Source: Impatiens glandulifera (Eukaryota; Streptophyta; Magnoliopsida; Ericales; Balsaminaceae). Taken from it: 64,000 nucleotides of DNA. Numbering within the stretch: position 1 is the first letter of the stretch; each line of letters opens with the position of its first letter. Position numbers and translations under genes: made by a program. Where the stretch lies: NCBI RefSeq assembly GCF_907164915.1, contig NC_061862.1, forward strand, positions 75,965,718-76,029,717. Direction: 5' to 3'. Below the pieces are notes generated by a model. It had not been told where the DNA came from. It ran no database searches and saw only the letters and a list, made by a program, of their open reading frames with translations. Positions 21,668 through 34,830 of this stretch are shown here, one piece after another.

Positions 21668-21950
21668 TATAAACAAAGAAATCACTCTCTCTCTCTCTCT
21701 TTATCAAAGTGTTTAGATCACAAGGGAAGAAAAGAGTGAAGAGAAGAACAAGTATAAAAGGAGTAGGTGACAAGCATCCCATGAAATATAAAATAAAAAT
21801 AAAAATTTTAAGCTTAATTAGAATAAATTTGATTTTTCAGCTTGAAAAACGGCAAAAGTATTAAATTAAAAGAATTAATTGAAGCTTTTAGAGAGAGAAT
21901 AGGAGAGGGAGATAAGTAACATGCGGACTTCGCCCGTTATCTGTATTTAT
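21668..21950 (-). promoter_or_regulatory. 5' UTR and proximal promoter of the zinc-finger gene
   Basis: On the gene's strand, a (GA)n run (plus-strand CT at 21687-21702) lies about 20-35 bp before the ATG; CT/GA microsatellites are common in plant 5' UTRs. Purine/pyrimidine-skewed sequence continues to about 21760. No canonical TATAAA in the right orientation is obvious; TTTTATAC near 21750 is the closest. Confidence 0.45.
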
Positions 21951-24800
21951 TTTCACAATCCCCATTTTTACCATTTCTTTACTTATTTTCCTTTTTTACA
22001 ATAATACCCTCCACAATTACTATATTCTAGTTTTTACTTTCTTATATTTTTAGGGTAAATGGGTAATACCAAAATGATATGAAGAATCAAATATTAATGA
22101 ATAAAATTAAATAAGAAGGATTTTATTTGTTACCCTTTAAAATAGAATCTTTAGTTATAAGTATGTGTGAAGTGAAATCAAATGAAGAATGAATGGTGAG
22201 TAAAAGAGAAAGTAACTAACCACCACCATTTTAGGAGTTTGGGAGTTTTATTAGGTAAATATATGGTAAAAAGACTCTTGTGAACTTTTTTTACTTTATT
22301 AAAAAAAAACTCATTCCTCTCTTTTACGTAGTCCTTTCAATATGCGCATTCTACTCCCTTTTTTCCAACAAATTACTTATTTTTTTCTCTTCTTTAATAC
22401 AATATTTATTTAATAATCAAACTGGTTCAAAATTATAAAAAATTAACATTAAATAATTTTATTTCAATTTATTATCTAATATAATGACAAAACTTGAACT
22501 AAATGGACTTATAAAAAAAAAGGAATTGTACGATCTTAAGTTGAAGTCACTAAAAGAAATCAAAATAACTTAATTATTAAACATTTTCTTACAATAATCT
22601 AAAAATGCTTAATTTTTTTGGAAATAATGTTATTACACTTATACTTACTAATTGACCTAAAATAACCTTTACTATTGTATTTAAATTTTATTTTATTTCT
22701 ATAAATTTTATAAACAAACAAAACTAGCTAAACTAACTCATTATTTAGCTCTTTGTTTGTAGGATACATTTTTGTAGAAGTATATACTTTTGATTACATA
22801 TCAAATTGTAAAAGTTGAACCACAAGAACCCTAGTTAATATATGAGTTTGTTACATTGATTTTCTAAGCTTAAGTATGCTAAAATCATCCAATTAAAATG
22901 AATGATCATTGCATTGGGTTATCATGTTAGAGATTAATTGATTTATGTAAAAATTAGCCTAAATATCATACATATTAAAATTTGAATAGAATTGTTGTGA
23001 ACAAATTTGGAAAAAAGTAGAATGATATAGCCTGGTTTCAATCACATTTCCATTAGTATATATTTAACAAATTTAATTAATTGTATTTCTTCACAGTTTT
23101 ATTATTAAAAAAATTATATATCATGTCAAAATGTTGAATTATAGAACACTAAAATATTTTACATAAAACAGTTAATATTACCTAAATATCTTATTGTCTT
23201 GTATTGCAAAAAAAAATAATTCTGAAAAATTAAATTATAAATTGCCTATAAATCAACATAATGTTTAATTAGTAAAATATTTAAATTTAGCTTAGGATAG
23301 TTTAAGTGAAAAGGTTTTAGGTTTAATACTATTTTTGTGCAGAAAACAAGTTTAGATGTCAAATATTCAATCACATTAAAATTGAATTTATATTGAATAG
23401 GAGTTAACAATTCAATTATTAAATCACTTTAAATGTGAATATTCAAATATTAATAAAAATTAATTAGAACACAAACTGTTCCTAATGTTATTAGTAGAAC
23501 GACCAAACACTAAAAAAAGGAAGAAAAAAAAGAATAAAAAATGTTTAATATCACAATCACATAGGTTTCTGAAATTATGTATCTATATATTTTTTCTACA
23601 TTTTATATTTTTGAAGAAATAAAATTTGAAAAATTGATTTTCATTTATCTTATACATCATAAAAAAACCTTTTATTAATAAAAGTTAAAATAATGTTGTA
23701 AATAAAATAAATATAAATTATTATTTTTTATATTTAATAATTCACTAATAGTTGAAGATGTTTATCTTAAGATATATTTGATAACTAATTAAATTTAAAA
23801 AACCAGTTAAAACAACACATTTTTAAATGTAGACATAAACATTATTCAAAATTGAGTAATTATACATTTTGAAAGGTTCTTTCAATTTTCTCACACAATT
23901 TTATGTTTATAAAAAAAGTTTTTTTTTTTTCAAAATTTATAAAACAAGTTATAAATGGATATTTATATAGAATTAAAAAATATGTTTTACTTTTTATTCT
24001 TATAATTACAAATTATTTAACAATAATTGATCATTAACAATTCTATTTTTTTATCTTATTTGATTAATTTCTAGTTACATAACTACACCATAAATAAAAA
24101 AATTAATATTGAAAAAACAATATGATAAAATGTTCAAATTTTCATTCTTAGACCAAAGTTACACTCAACAAACTTAAATATGCTCTTTAAATTTCTTTAC
24201 CACTTAATTTCTTTAATATATTATTAATTCCAAAAATTCAACATAATAATAAACATTAATAATTGTTATTGTTTGTGTTCAGAATGAAAAAGACATCAAA
24301 CATATTTTAAACACATTTCAATTTCAAATAAAAAATTATTTAATTACTCAAATAAATATTTGATAAGAATATGTGTTTAAATAAATAAAAATTACTGTTT
24401 TCAAATAGAGACAATAACAATCTTTATTCCACTTGCCTTTTTGTCTCCATAAGAAAGTTAATAACATACATCACCGGTACCACAACTTCAAATTTTATAT
24501 GAAAACTTAGTTTTCTATTTATTGTTCAATAAAACTGTTTTTAATTATTACTACTGCAAAAAACTTGAGAAAAACCCTAATGATAACTCAATTAATTAAT
24601 TGATAGAGTTTAAATTAAAGAAGTTGAGTCTCAAATTAAAATTTCACTAAAAGAGATTATATGTATCATTCAAATTGTTCAGAATTGTCCAATTAAAAAA
24701 AAGATGATATCTAAGTTATAGGTAAAAAAAAAATTGACATTTCGAATTAATGTTATAATTAACGAACAATTTTACAAATATATAAACTTCATTTTTATAT
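21951..24800. other. Very AT-rich intergenic sequence, nothing identified
   Basis: Poly-A/T rich with many stops in all frames. No gene, RNA or mobile element could be supported. Confidence 0.5.
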
Positions 24801-24811
24801 TTTTGTGTTAT

Positions 24812-25255
24812 AGATAAATTAGTCAAATTAGGCTTCATAAATTGAGATTTCAAATTTATTATTTTAAACTTTATAATTTGAGACTCTTTATTGTTAAAAT
24901 TATACAAAAACGAAATTTTGACTTAACCATTTTAAACTTCGTTAACTTATTTATCTAAATAACATTTATAAATATATAAATAAAAGATCGACGTCACTAA
25001 TTTAACTACCGAATTCAGCGAGAGGGGGTTTTGACTGTGGATTCACTGAAATTCGATAGTTAAATTAATGACATAAATTTTTATTTATTTATTATTTATA
25101 AATTTCACATATATAATAAATTAATAACGTTTGAAACAGTCAAGACAATACCTCGTTTCATATAATTTTAACAATAAAAAGTCAAAAATTATAAAATTTG
25201 AAAAAGATCTGAAATTTCAACTGCGCCCAATTTGACAATTTGACCTAACAAAATT
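24812..25255. repeat. Foldback (inverted-repeat) element
   Basis: The left arm (about 24812-25025) and the complement of the right arm (about 25040-25255) share gtcaaatt, tttattgttaaaattata, atttataaat and taatttaacta(c/t)cgaatt. The centre holds the short GC-richer stretch gcgagagggggttttgactg. The RNA or single strand would fold into a hairpin of about 200 bp. It has the structure of a MITE or foldback element but no coding sequence. Confidence 0.7.
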
Positions 25256-26041
25256 TATTTAATTGTTATTGTATTGATGCTTTTATATACTTTATTTGGT
25301 TTAATTAGCTATTTTAAAATTGATTTAAAACATGTCAGAATATAAATGATTGAATATATATAATCGGATATTCAAACAATTATTAAATTGACACAATATT
25401 TTATACATTTAACTCTACCAGAGTGACCTAATGGAAATAGTTGATTTAATAATCAAAATGTCACTATAATTAACTATGACGTGATTGTGGGGTATTATGC
25501 TAGTTCTCCACAATTAAAAAAATTATAAATTTTAAAATTGAATACTGTGTCTTATGAGTATAGTCGATATAGTATAACCAAATTTAAATTAATCTAAAAC
25601 CTGACTAAATCTAACTTGGAATCACCCACAGATATAAGATAATGTACACTAACCTTATTATTAAATCAAAATTTAAAATTTTTAAATTCACAAACAAGTT
25701 TCAAGAAAGAATTTGGTATATCAAATAAAAATGCAAGGGGAAAGAAATTTTGACAGTTGTTTCTGACCCAATTTGACATCTGTTTGTTCATCTTAATGAC
25801 CATTAAGATGTTAGATTTTCAAAAATGTTAACATCGATAGTATCGAAAGTAAAGTAGACAGTATGCCCATTAACTAACTTTATGGTAAGCAGGGCAGTCA
25901 TCAAAATCTGTGTGTAATATTTATTACTGTGGACCAAATTTTAAACCATCAACGTAAAATATTTATTGACTTAAAAATGAACTTGTTTCATTATCTTGTT
26001 TAGGTGCTTAAGACAATAATGGTAGGATTTGGCCTTTTTAT

Positions 26042-26073
<32 letters not shown>

Positions 26074-26690
26074 ATAACAGTTTTGTTATTTTATTTATTT
26101 TGAAAAAAACAAAAAAAAAAAACATAAAAAATATTCATTAAAAACTATGATTCAAATTATTATTGTGAACATAATAAAAAAAATTACATTTCCAATTTGA
26201 ATAATTTATCTTAAATAACAATATTTCAATTAGAGTTGGATATCAAATCTGTCTTGCGAGTGAAAATCGACACACTAGGTTAACACAACGGAATGTCAAC
26301 TACACGACAAAAGATTAGGGTCATGTTTTTCTTTATATATTAGGATTAAGACACACAACCACACAATTGGTATGATCGGAGGAAGGTCTGTTTAATATAT
26401 ATATGATCAAAATATTTAAAATAATAATATTTAATTTTGAAATGTATTAAATTTCTTATAGCAGAAAAAGGGTCTCCGGCACCATTGAATCGTGTGGAGC
26501 AAAACCACTTTCTCAACTCCAACTTTAACCCAAATATAACATAAATAATGTAGTTGGTTGAACAGTGTCTCTATTCAATGCAAAAGTCAACATAAACAAA
26601 TATTTTTTATATTTAATTAAAAATATTTTAATTAAAAAATAAATAAATAAATAAATTAGAGTAATGTTAACCAATAGTGGAAAATAAATT

Positions 26691-26776
<86 letters not shown>

Positions 26777-27090
26777 AACATAACAAAACATCTTAACCTC
26801 ACAAGGGTTACTGAATTATTGTGTTGGGTCTTCTTTAATTATCTTTTCAACTATTTTTTTATTAAATTATAATAACTTATTTTGAAATTTTTTATATTAT
26901 TAAAATAAATCAAAATAATAAATTTAACCAAATAAATGACTTACTTAATCCAATAAGTATAATTGAAAAAAAAAACTTAATTAGGTGAAATTAACTTTAT
27001 TTCACGCTAACACTAAATTTGCTAAAATGAATTTAAATTATTTTTTATTACTAAAAACATATAGTATATGCATAGATGCAGCAACTATAA
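25256..27090. other. AT-rich intergenic sequence with microsatellites
   Basis: No gene was found. The stretch holds (TA)n at 26042-26066 and a long (AT)n at 26693-26771. Confidence 0.5.
26693..26771. repeat. (AT)n microsatellite, about 79 bp
   Basis: Uninterrupted alternating AT. Length polymorphism and assembly uncertainty are likely. Confidence 0.95.
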
Positions 27091-27169
27091 AGTTTAGAAT
27101 AACCACAAAATTGATAATAAACCACCTAATAACACTAATTTAAAACTATATAAATAATATAAAGTAATG

Positions 27170-27335
27170 ACACAAAATTTACATAGGTTCATGATACTTG
27201 GTCGGATTTTGAGTTTACCTGCATATAAACTTAAAACAGTTAAAAATAAAACTAAAAATGTTATACGAATGTTTTGAACTTGCAACCTAACAAAAACAAG
27301 TACAACTCTTTAACCAACTAGACTAATAAAACTTT
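27170..27335 (-). repeat. tRNA-derived SINE-like copy 1
   Basis: On the minus strand, CTAGTTGGTTAAAGAGTTGT resembles a tRNA A-box region and TTGCAAGTTCAAAAC a degraded B box (about 30-35 bp later). These are the Pol III promoter parts of plant SINEs. A body containing a GTAAACTC/CCGACC stretch follows and is shared with copy 2 at 27430-27600. The ends are uncertain. Confidence 0.45.
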
Positions 27336-27429
27336 ATATTTTAAATCCAACACCAAATTTGATGAATGCGAGACATTTTTAACAATATAAGTTCAACTTT
27401 TTATATAATGATGCTTAATTTTCAAATTG

Positions 27430-27600
27430 TCCAGATTGCCGGGTCGAGAGCTGTGGTTAATTTGGATATATATGTGATAATAAATGGATATGTGGGTCGG
27501 ATTGTGGATTGACCCGCCCATAAGCTTAAAACAATTATGTATGTTTTGAATTTGCAAAACAAGCACAACACTTTAACAAAGTTTGATTGGGATGTAGTTT
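27430..27600 (-). repeat. tRNA-derived SINE-like copy 2
   Basis: It shares with copy 1 the order TTAAAG(T/A)GTTGT, CAAATTCAAAAC, ttgttttaagcttatgggcg and GGGTCAATCC..CCGACCC on the minus strand. The shared body beyond the tRNA-like head suggests two insertions of one family or a local duplication. Minus-strand ORFs here are not genes. Confidence 0.45.
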
Positions 27601-28466
27601 GTCGAGGAATAATAGATTGGTAACAATTGAAAGTGGTTAAAAAATATAAATTAAATATTTGATTGACCAATGTGTGAGGTCAGAATGCTAAATATTATAA
27701 AATAGGAATAAGATATTTGATAGATCAAAGTGAAAGTGTAAGGTTACGAGATGAGAGGTTCATTGAAAAAAATATGTGAAGAGATATGTGAGAAGATACG
27801 TTATTTTACCGAATTGAATAAAATGTGAAATGAGAGTGTTCTATTCTTTATTTTAATATATTATTCATAATTTATTAAGAATTTTAAACATTGAAATACA
27901 TATTATTATATTTTTTTTAAATTTATTTTATTTATACTCTAACTATTATATCTATATTTATAAGGCAAAAACATGTACATAGTTTTAAAATATCAATGAC
28001 CATACGATGTCATGTATGGTAAAATTATTTCGAGATAATATAATTTTATTAATAAATAAATGTAATTAGAATGATAATATACATTACTATTGTTCTTATT
28101 TATCAAATTATATATATTTATTGAAAAAGAAGAATTTCTCTTAATAATTTATTTTAATTCTTTAATATAATTAAAACTTAATAATTGATTATAACAAAAA
28201 TTTTAAAAATAATTTTAATCCAAACTTCTTTTTGGGAGATTACGATGATCAAATGAACCGTTTATATATTACAATCAACTTTGGAGACTGTTAACCCCAA
28301 AAAATTGTATATATTATGATATTTTACAACAAAAAAATAAGAAAGTAGAAAATTGTAATTTTATACTTAACATGCATAAAAATAAAATTGAGCATAAAGG
28401 ATGAATAAATTAATAACCATGCTCCCATGGGCCATAGTTAGAATTTAACTAAGATTTGAGGGTAAT
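27601..28466. other. AT-rich intergenic sequence, nothing identified
   Basis: No gene or repeat was supported. It ends with GTAAT (28462-28466), the target duplication of the Gypsy element. Confidence 0.5.
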
Positions 28467-31274
28467 TATAAGCACTAAAAATCTACCTACTCAATTTATA
28501 AAAATTAAAATAAATAAAAATAATTAACCCTAAGGACAAAATTATTCAATCAATTAATTGAATTGATTATTGTAATAATTAAATCCTAAATTAATTAAAG
28601 ATAATGGCCAAACAAAATAAATAAAATAATTTGGGATAAATATTTTACCCATTTATCTCGATTTAATTTTAGAAAAATCAAGGAGAACAAAATAAATAAT
28701 TTAGGATGAATGTTATATCCATTTTATCCTAAATAAATTATTTATTAACCAAAAAATATACAAACACATTGACAAAATAAATGTCATATTTATTTTAAAT
28801 ATTTTGTATATTTAAAAGATTTAAAAATAAAGTCAAAAGGGTGAAAAAAAATTAATTTCAAATAATCTCTCTAAGGTTTAAATAAAAAATAAAATCCGCA
28901 ATCGGGTTTAGCCGAAATCTTGAAGGATTGCTACAGCCAAAATCACGGCCTTCGGATGAGCGCTGGATTCTCATCCAATGCCCAGGAGTAGCCCGCGTCG
29001 CCGCTGCAGCAGAAGAAGACACGTGCGCGAAGTAGTGGATCACCAAACGACCGCTCCAATATCGTCTCCTCCAACGTGGATGGAACACCCACGTGCTGAC
29101 GAAACACTCCATGTTCGCGTTTTTTCCTGAAACGATGATATCTCGTCCCTAAATCGTTGTCTTCATCGCGACGTCGGGAGGATAAGAACAATAACCATAT
29201 TTGATTTTTCAAAGATGGAACTCAGCCGTTTCTGGATGGTTTGACTCCATTCGAAAAGTGAAATGATCACCCTACTATGGTGATCATTTCCCCTACATCT
29301 AGGATCGTGATTACGACCTATATCGGCAACTAGCCGGAAGAACAACCAAAATACCATTATGGGTGTTTGACTGATTTAAGCCCACTTGGACGATCAACCG
29401 ACTCCGGGTGGCTAAAATATCCTCCCTTGATAATTCCGAAGCAACGAGATCATCTCTCAAGCCTTAAATCATAAAACACGAAAATCTGCCATTGAAGCTC
29501 CAAGCTACTAGATTTTTGGAATTTTTGCACCAGGCCTTAAAGCTCGGATCCAAGCATTTTAAAAGCTTTCATAAGGTCTACATAGTGTTCTCCAATCCTT
29601 GGTAACTTCTAATCACCATCTAATTCAATTTTCCAATTTGGATATTGCCTAGTTGTTGGATTTCTTGATTGGAAAACGATCCTATGATAATTTACAAGCT
29701 TTTTGTGAAAGCTAGGATCGATCAATCGATATAAAACGAAAAAACCCAAATTTGAATTTGGAAAAATCCAAAATTGAGTTTTTTGTGCTTGGACTAATCC
29801 TCAAGAACATCAGCACAGAAAGTTTCCCATCATGTTTTTAATGATGTTGAATACCTATTTGAATAATGTTTGATCCATCTCGGCCATGTTTGATCAAAAT
29901 CAAAATTTTCAAACTAAATGAAAATTTTAAGTTCTTGAATTAGTCAAAACGAGCAACCAATGTTAATGTTTTGGTACCAATCAATCATATGAAGTATAAT
30001 GAAACAGTTGGGAAGCTCCTTACACTTTATTAAACTCTAAAAACTAAAAACTCGATTTTGACCTCCAAACTGTTTTGAACAAATTGAACATCACCTTGGT
30101 CGAATGATGCCTTGGGATGATGTTTCTAATATTTCTGGGAGCTTTGTGAAAAACCTACAATTGTGATGTTCTTGAGGACCGACAGGTTTGACCAGGACCT
30201 AGAGATTCGACCCAGAATTTTCAGCAAGACCGAGAGGTCTGACCAATGATTTTTACATCTGACCAAGAAATCAAACCTAAGACCGATGAGTCTTGCACCC
30301 GACCGATAACTCCCAAACCTATAACTGAGGATTCTCACACCCGACCGAGAACTCTTGAACCCAGGACCGGTGGCTTCTGCACCCCAACCAAGGATCCTAA
30401 CCAAGGGCCGACGGTTTTCACATCCCGACCAAGAATCCTAACCCTAGACTGAAGGCTTTTTAGCCCGATCGATAAAAACACACTCAAGACCGAGGACATT
30501 GGTCCTAGGGCCTATTTGATTGTATTTTTCAATTTTCAAAATTATTTTTGTAATTTTGGAACTTTAAACAATTTTCTAAATATCCCAAAAAATAGAAAAT
30601 GATTTCAGAATATTTTTAGAATATTTTTCCTTAAAAAATATTTTGATAAAGGCTCGTTTAAGATTTATGTTTAAACCCTAATGACTTTAAATAGTGATGT
30701 TCTTCAGGTATTTTCCTTCCTAGTCAATGTCATATGCAACAGGTACCATCATTTAAATATTGTTGTTACATTTTTTAAATACATAAAAACATGTGCATGT
30801 CTAGGACCAGAAGAATAATTGGTTAAATAAAATATTATATAACTATTTTTCAAAAGCCAAGATTTTATAAAGTAGAGATCATTTTTAAAACGGGTACGAA
30901 GGATGAAACGCGAAAACTCTTTCCCGAGTATCACCAAATTTTAAACCAAAACAAAACTCTAATGAAAAATACATTTGTACACGTACACCTTTTATTAATT
31001 TTTAAAAATCAATTGGGGATCATGTTTCAAATAAATAATCTTTAAAATTAATTACTTTTAATTATTTAAACACATATTTTTAAAAATTAAATTTTAATTT
31101 GATTATAACAAATTTAAATATTATTTAAATTTGAACCCAAATTAATTATTTTATAATTAATTTAAAATCTTTTAAAATAATGTTTTATTTGAAAAACGAT
31201 TCCTGACACGCAAATTGATGTTGGAATTTTCGAACCTCGAGTTTTTCTAGAACAAGGATTTTCCAGGGGTTACA
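28467..31274 (+). repeat. Gypsy A 5' LTR (2.8 kb)
   Basis: It aligns with 44371-46556, but about 615 bp (roughly 29546-30158) are absent from the 3' copy; the joint there falls in a shared ggatcca. The terminal motif is TA...CA instead of TG...CA. It includes a minisatellite at 30160-30500. Confidence 0.9.
30160..30500 (+). repeat. GACCGAG minisatellite in Gypsy A 5' LTR
   Basis: Imperfect repeats of roughly 45 bp are built on gaccga.ga.tc and caccc(g)accgagaactc. The 3' LTR has the matching tract at 45515-45860. Long ORFs rich in Pro/Thr/Arg over these tracts are repeat artefacts. Confidence 0.75.
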
Positions 31275-31280
31275 ACTTTC

Positions 31281-31298
31281 TATCGACTCTACTAGGGA
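31281..31298 (+). other. Gypsy A primer binding site
   Basis: TATCGACTCTACTAGGGA lies six bases after the LTR. It differs at a few positions from TGGCGACTCTGCTGGGGA, which I recall as the tRNA-Arg site of Ogre/Tat elements. The same core occurs in element B at 60556-60570 (minus). Confidence 0.7.
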
Positions 31299-32049
31299 TT
31301 AAATGTTTAACTCAAAAACATAAAACTTGTATTTTTTAAAAATGTTTGTACCACATTTTTAATTTAGTAGGCATATCCCAAAAGGTACAACACCTAAGGA
31401 ATGCATAGGTTTTATCATACTAAATGTCTATACCTATAAAGGGTACATAACCCTAACATTACTTGCAAAAAAGTACACGATTGAAATCGGTACTTCTACA
31501 CCTATGTGCAAAGATTGTCGATAAGAAACAACAACTTGTTACAAAACAAATGATGTTGCGAGAGGAAAAATTAGAATGTAAGGGATAGACACCACCCTTT
31601 GGCGATGAGACGTCCGATAGGACGTAGGCATTGTGGAGGTAGGGGAAAATTCCCGATTGAGTTGATATTCCCTAGTTTATGGCGGCGGTTTTACCCCCTT
31701 GACTATTGGTGAATGATATTGTCTTATGATTTCCTTTAGTACAAAAAACCTAGATACTCTCTCCAAACCGGTTATTTGTCGTGCCCAAACAACTAAACCT
31801 CGTCACTATAACCCTTACGTGACTATTATATATCTATTATATGTATGCATCTATAGTCTAAGTGAACATCTCAAATAATTTCCTTCTTAAAAAGAAACAC
31901 ATTTTTGTAAACATTTTAAATTTCCAAGCTCAAACGATGTCCATACTGAAGGATATCACCATAATCTCATGGATCGATAACTTCCACGAAAACGAGTGAA
32001 ATCATGGGACCTATGGACTAACCCTATCATGAGGTTCATAAACTTTAAG
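31299..32049 (+). other. Gypsy A 5' untranslated region
   Basis: Leader between the primer site and ORF1. No coding features were seen. Confidence 0.5.
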
Positions 32050-33000
32050 ATAAAAAAAACCTTCATGATGCAAATGTAGAGGAGGTGAAGCCCCGTGGGA
32101 CGGGTATTTATGGGAGAAAGGAAAATGTGCCCGACCATAAAAGAATTCTAAGCTATCCTAATGATGCACAACAAGAATATTCTGCACCTGAAGCCATTTG
32201 TAGAATCAATGTCCTTGTGGAAGCTCTTTCAAGAGGGGACATATATATCAAGAATACATCCGAGACAATCCTGAAAAATAATTTCATCGACTTCCAAAAA
32301 TGGACAAAGATGGAGGTAAGAAATGGAGAAGTCCCCTAACTATGGGCTCCTCCATGATGACGATAACGGTCATGTTGGCCCACTTCTTCTTGGCTTCAAC
32401 GGATGACAAGCCATCCTCCAAAATCCTGTAGGGGAAACAAAGATCCATCATGTATCATTTTAGCTGAAATGCTGATGGGTTTGAATGATTCATTCCTAAC
32501 CTCCATCGTGAGCAAAAGAGGCTCACCTCTAATTCTCTACATATGGTTGCTCGATAAACTCGGACGTCTGTCGCTAGTATGTCCTAGAGATATCATGTCC
32601 CCTTCTCTTAAATACTTAAGAATGAGGAAAGATTCACATGAACCTCTTGTAGAGAATGATGATGAAGTTAGGGAGTTACTACCATGGTATCCCATCAAGA
32701 AGATGACTTATATGATGGATGATGAACCCATGACAATTCTTATGGGCTTGGAATGGGTCACCTTCTACTACACTCACGACATGTTCAAACAGTTTGGTCG
32801 TGACTTTATGTCCCCCTTATATGGGAAATGTCATCGCTATAGATAAGCCAATCAACCATAAGGCCTATGTGGGATATCTTGAGAAGTGGCACAACGCCTC
32901 CTAGATGGGCATCCCAAAGAAGCAAAAGAACTACCTTACTGTAATTCTTGAAGAATACGAGCAAGTTAAGAAGAATGAAAAGGAGGAAACTTCCAATGTA
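32050..33000 (+). pseudogene. Gypsy A ORF1 (plant mobile-domain type), broken
   Basis: Two frames, 32085-32339 and 32403-32846, carry AEMLMGLNDSF, RGSPLILYIWLLDKLG and a W-rich tail (LLPWYPIKK). This pattern, especially GSPLxLxIWLL, is what I recall from the extra ORF placed before gag in Ogre/Tat elements and in related plant mobile-domain proteins. Function is unknown in the family. A frame break near 32340-32400 and stops after 32846 disable it. Confidence 0.55.
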
Positions 33001-33768
33001 GGAACATCCTTCACACTTTCTCCCTTTTGACTATCTCTGTAAATCTTAACATGAGAGATATGCCTGTAACAAACTTAACGAGTGTATTTTCTATAACAAC
33101 TCTATGTTTGGTTTATGAAATACAAAGGAGATGTTCATTCCCTATGATTCATTTTACATTCATATTTATTGCATTATACTTTGTTACAATTGCAAACCCT
33201 CACCTCTTTCTCTTCGCAACAGTCCACGACTATGACAACCTATACGAGCCCTAGAAAGAGAGATCAAAATATCGGACGCTTTATTCACCACAATATGGCC
33301 GAGGAACACCAACACCTAAAACAGTCTTTGTGACCAAATTTAGATAAATGAAGACAACTTTGTAAAATGTGACAGTACAACTTGTGCTGATCGCAAATTC
33401 TTTAGCTAATTAGAAAATACCGTCCACACACCAAAATTTGCCTTTTTCCTCTTGATTTCCTAGCCAGCCTATCTCGGTTATGTTCACTCCCATCAATCCC
33501 TATCCTACTGGTCCTCAAACTTAAGAGAAAATATCTCTATGAAGACTCCAAAACCACACGGGCACTACACAGAACACGTGAGGAAGTACTCAACCCTCCT
33601 ACGACCACACGAAAGACCAATTCCAGCGGTTGAACAACCACTGCTAACAAAATATGAATGTCAAATGACTCAAGTTCAAGCCATGCAAGTAGAGATGCAA
33701 GCATAGCTAAATAAAATGGTTAAGGGAAAAATCACTGAGGAACACTATGACTAAGAGGATGCCATGAG
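33001..33768 (+). other. Gypsy A ORF1-gag spacer and gag 5' part
   Basis: Degenerate sequence. Stretches such as 33600-33720 read like the start of gag (VQAMQVEMQA) in broken frames. No intact gene. Confidence 0.4.
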
Positions 33769-34106
33769 TAGGGCCGACCTTGGGAGTAAGGCAACTTATG
33801 CAGTTGCATAGTGATAGAGCCCCCCACTTTTATAGGGCCCCCATTTTTTAATATTTAATAGTATTATTAATTATATTTTATATTATTAATCTTATTTTTT
33901 TCTTTTTTTCTCCTTTCATATTAAATATATATTATACAATATATATAACTTTTTTTATCTCCTTTTTAATCTCTTCTTTCCATATTATAATATATTAACC
34001 ATTATATATCATTTTATATTATCAAAATTTTAAAAAAATTATTTACTATTTTAGGGGCCACAAAGTTTAAATTTGCATTGGCCCCCAATTCTCAGGGCAG
34101 GCCCTG
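33769..34106. mobile_element. hAT-type MITE nested in Gypsy A gag
   Basis: 338 bp with terminal inverted repeats: the left is TAGGGCCGACCTTGGG and the complement of the right is CAGGGCCTGCCCTGAG. The flanks gccatgag (33761-33768) and accatgaa (34107-34114) match at six of eight bases, as expected for an old 8-bp hAT duplication. It has GGGCCCCC stretches at both ends and an AT-rich core with no coding sequence. Confidence 0.8.
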
Positions 34107-34114
34107 ACCATGAA

Positions 34115-34830
34115 GATTGTTGAACGAGCAATCATTCCATTGGGCATAAACCATGCATATCTAAATACATCGAAAAAGCGATCCTTTTGTCTTTTCCAAG
34201 ATGTACATTTTTGCAATGACCTCATTATGACTTGGAGAACTGAAAGTTCACCATTTATTCCTCCAATACCTCGATGACGTTGCTCTATGCTGGTATCACC
34301 AACAAAAAGGTAACATATCTGTAAACTATTGAGGAACTAGATACAATATTCATAGAATGCTTCTCTATGCACCTAAATCTAGAAAGACTAGAAAAGAGGT
34401 TAAAGAATATCAAACAAGGAGAAAATTATAAATTCTCCGTGTTCATCGAAAGATGGAAGGCTGTCGCCAAGGAAATCGTTTCCCTCCCGAGCGAACAACG
34501 ACATATTGACATGATCTTGGAAAGTGTTAACGGATGATATTCTGTTGGATTTTTGTCATCACAACCTTCCAAAAGATGATGAAATTGCTAAAGATCGACA
34601 ATAATCTCGATGATGCCATCGAGAAAGAGAGGAGAGAGGGAAAAGCAGTTAAAACTTCCCCACCTCCAAGTCGTTTCCCAAGAACGTAAAAGACAAAATT
34701 GTACTAGGTAACATCTACATGGCAGGAACATTCTTCTCAGAAGACGAGCTCAAACAAGCCTCCACCAGCTAAGACGAACACATCAACCCCTATTAAACCC
34801 ATACCTCCAAAGACACCCAAACCTCCCAGA
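34115..34830 (+). pseudogene. Gypsy A gag (retrotransposon gag), broken
   Basis: Frames shift, but the family pattern shows: a YLDDVALCWYHQQKG block near 34265, then LERLEKRLKNIKQGENY and FSVFIERWKAVAKE (34380-34470), then a Pro/Lys-rich tail near 34740-34830. In the family Gag forms the cytoplasmic particle. Stops and the upstream MITE disable it. Confidence 0.7.

Noticed and set aside
26693..26771. (AT)n tract as a possible matrix attachment or origin site
   Set aside because: A simple microsatellite; nothing beyond composition supports a function.
27094..27670. Two short hydrophobic minus-strand ORFs
   Set aside because: They fall on SINE-like repeats and AT-rich DNA with no start context or conserved pattern.
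33027..33254. 75-residue hydrophobic ORF in Gypsy A
   Set aside because: It lies between ORF1 and gag of a decayed element and shows no match to expected element proteins; probably chance.
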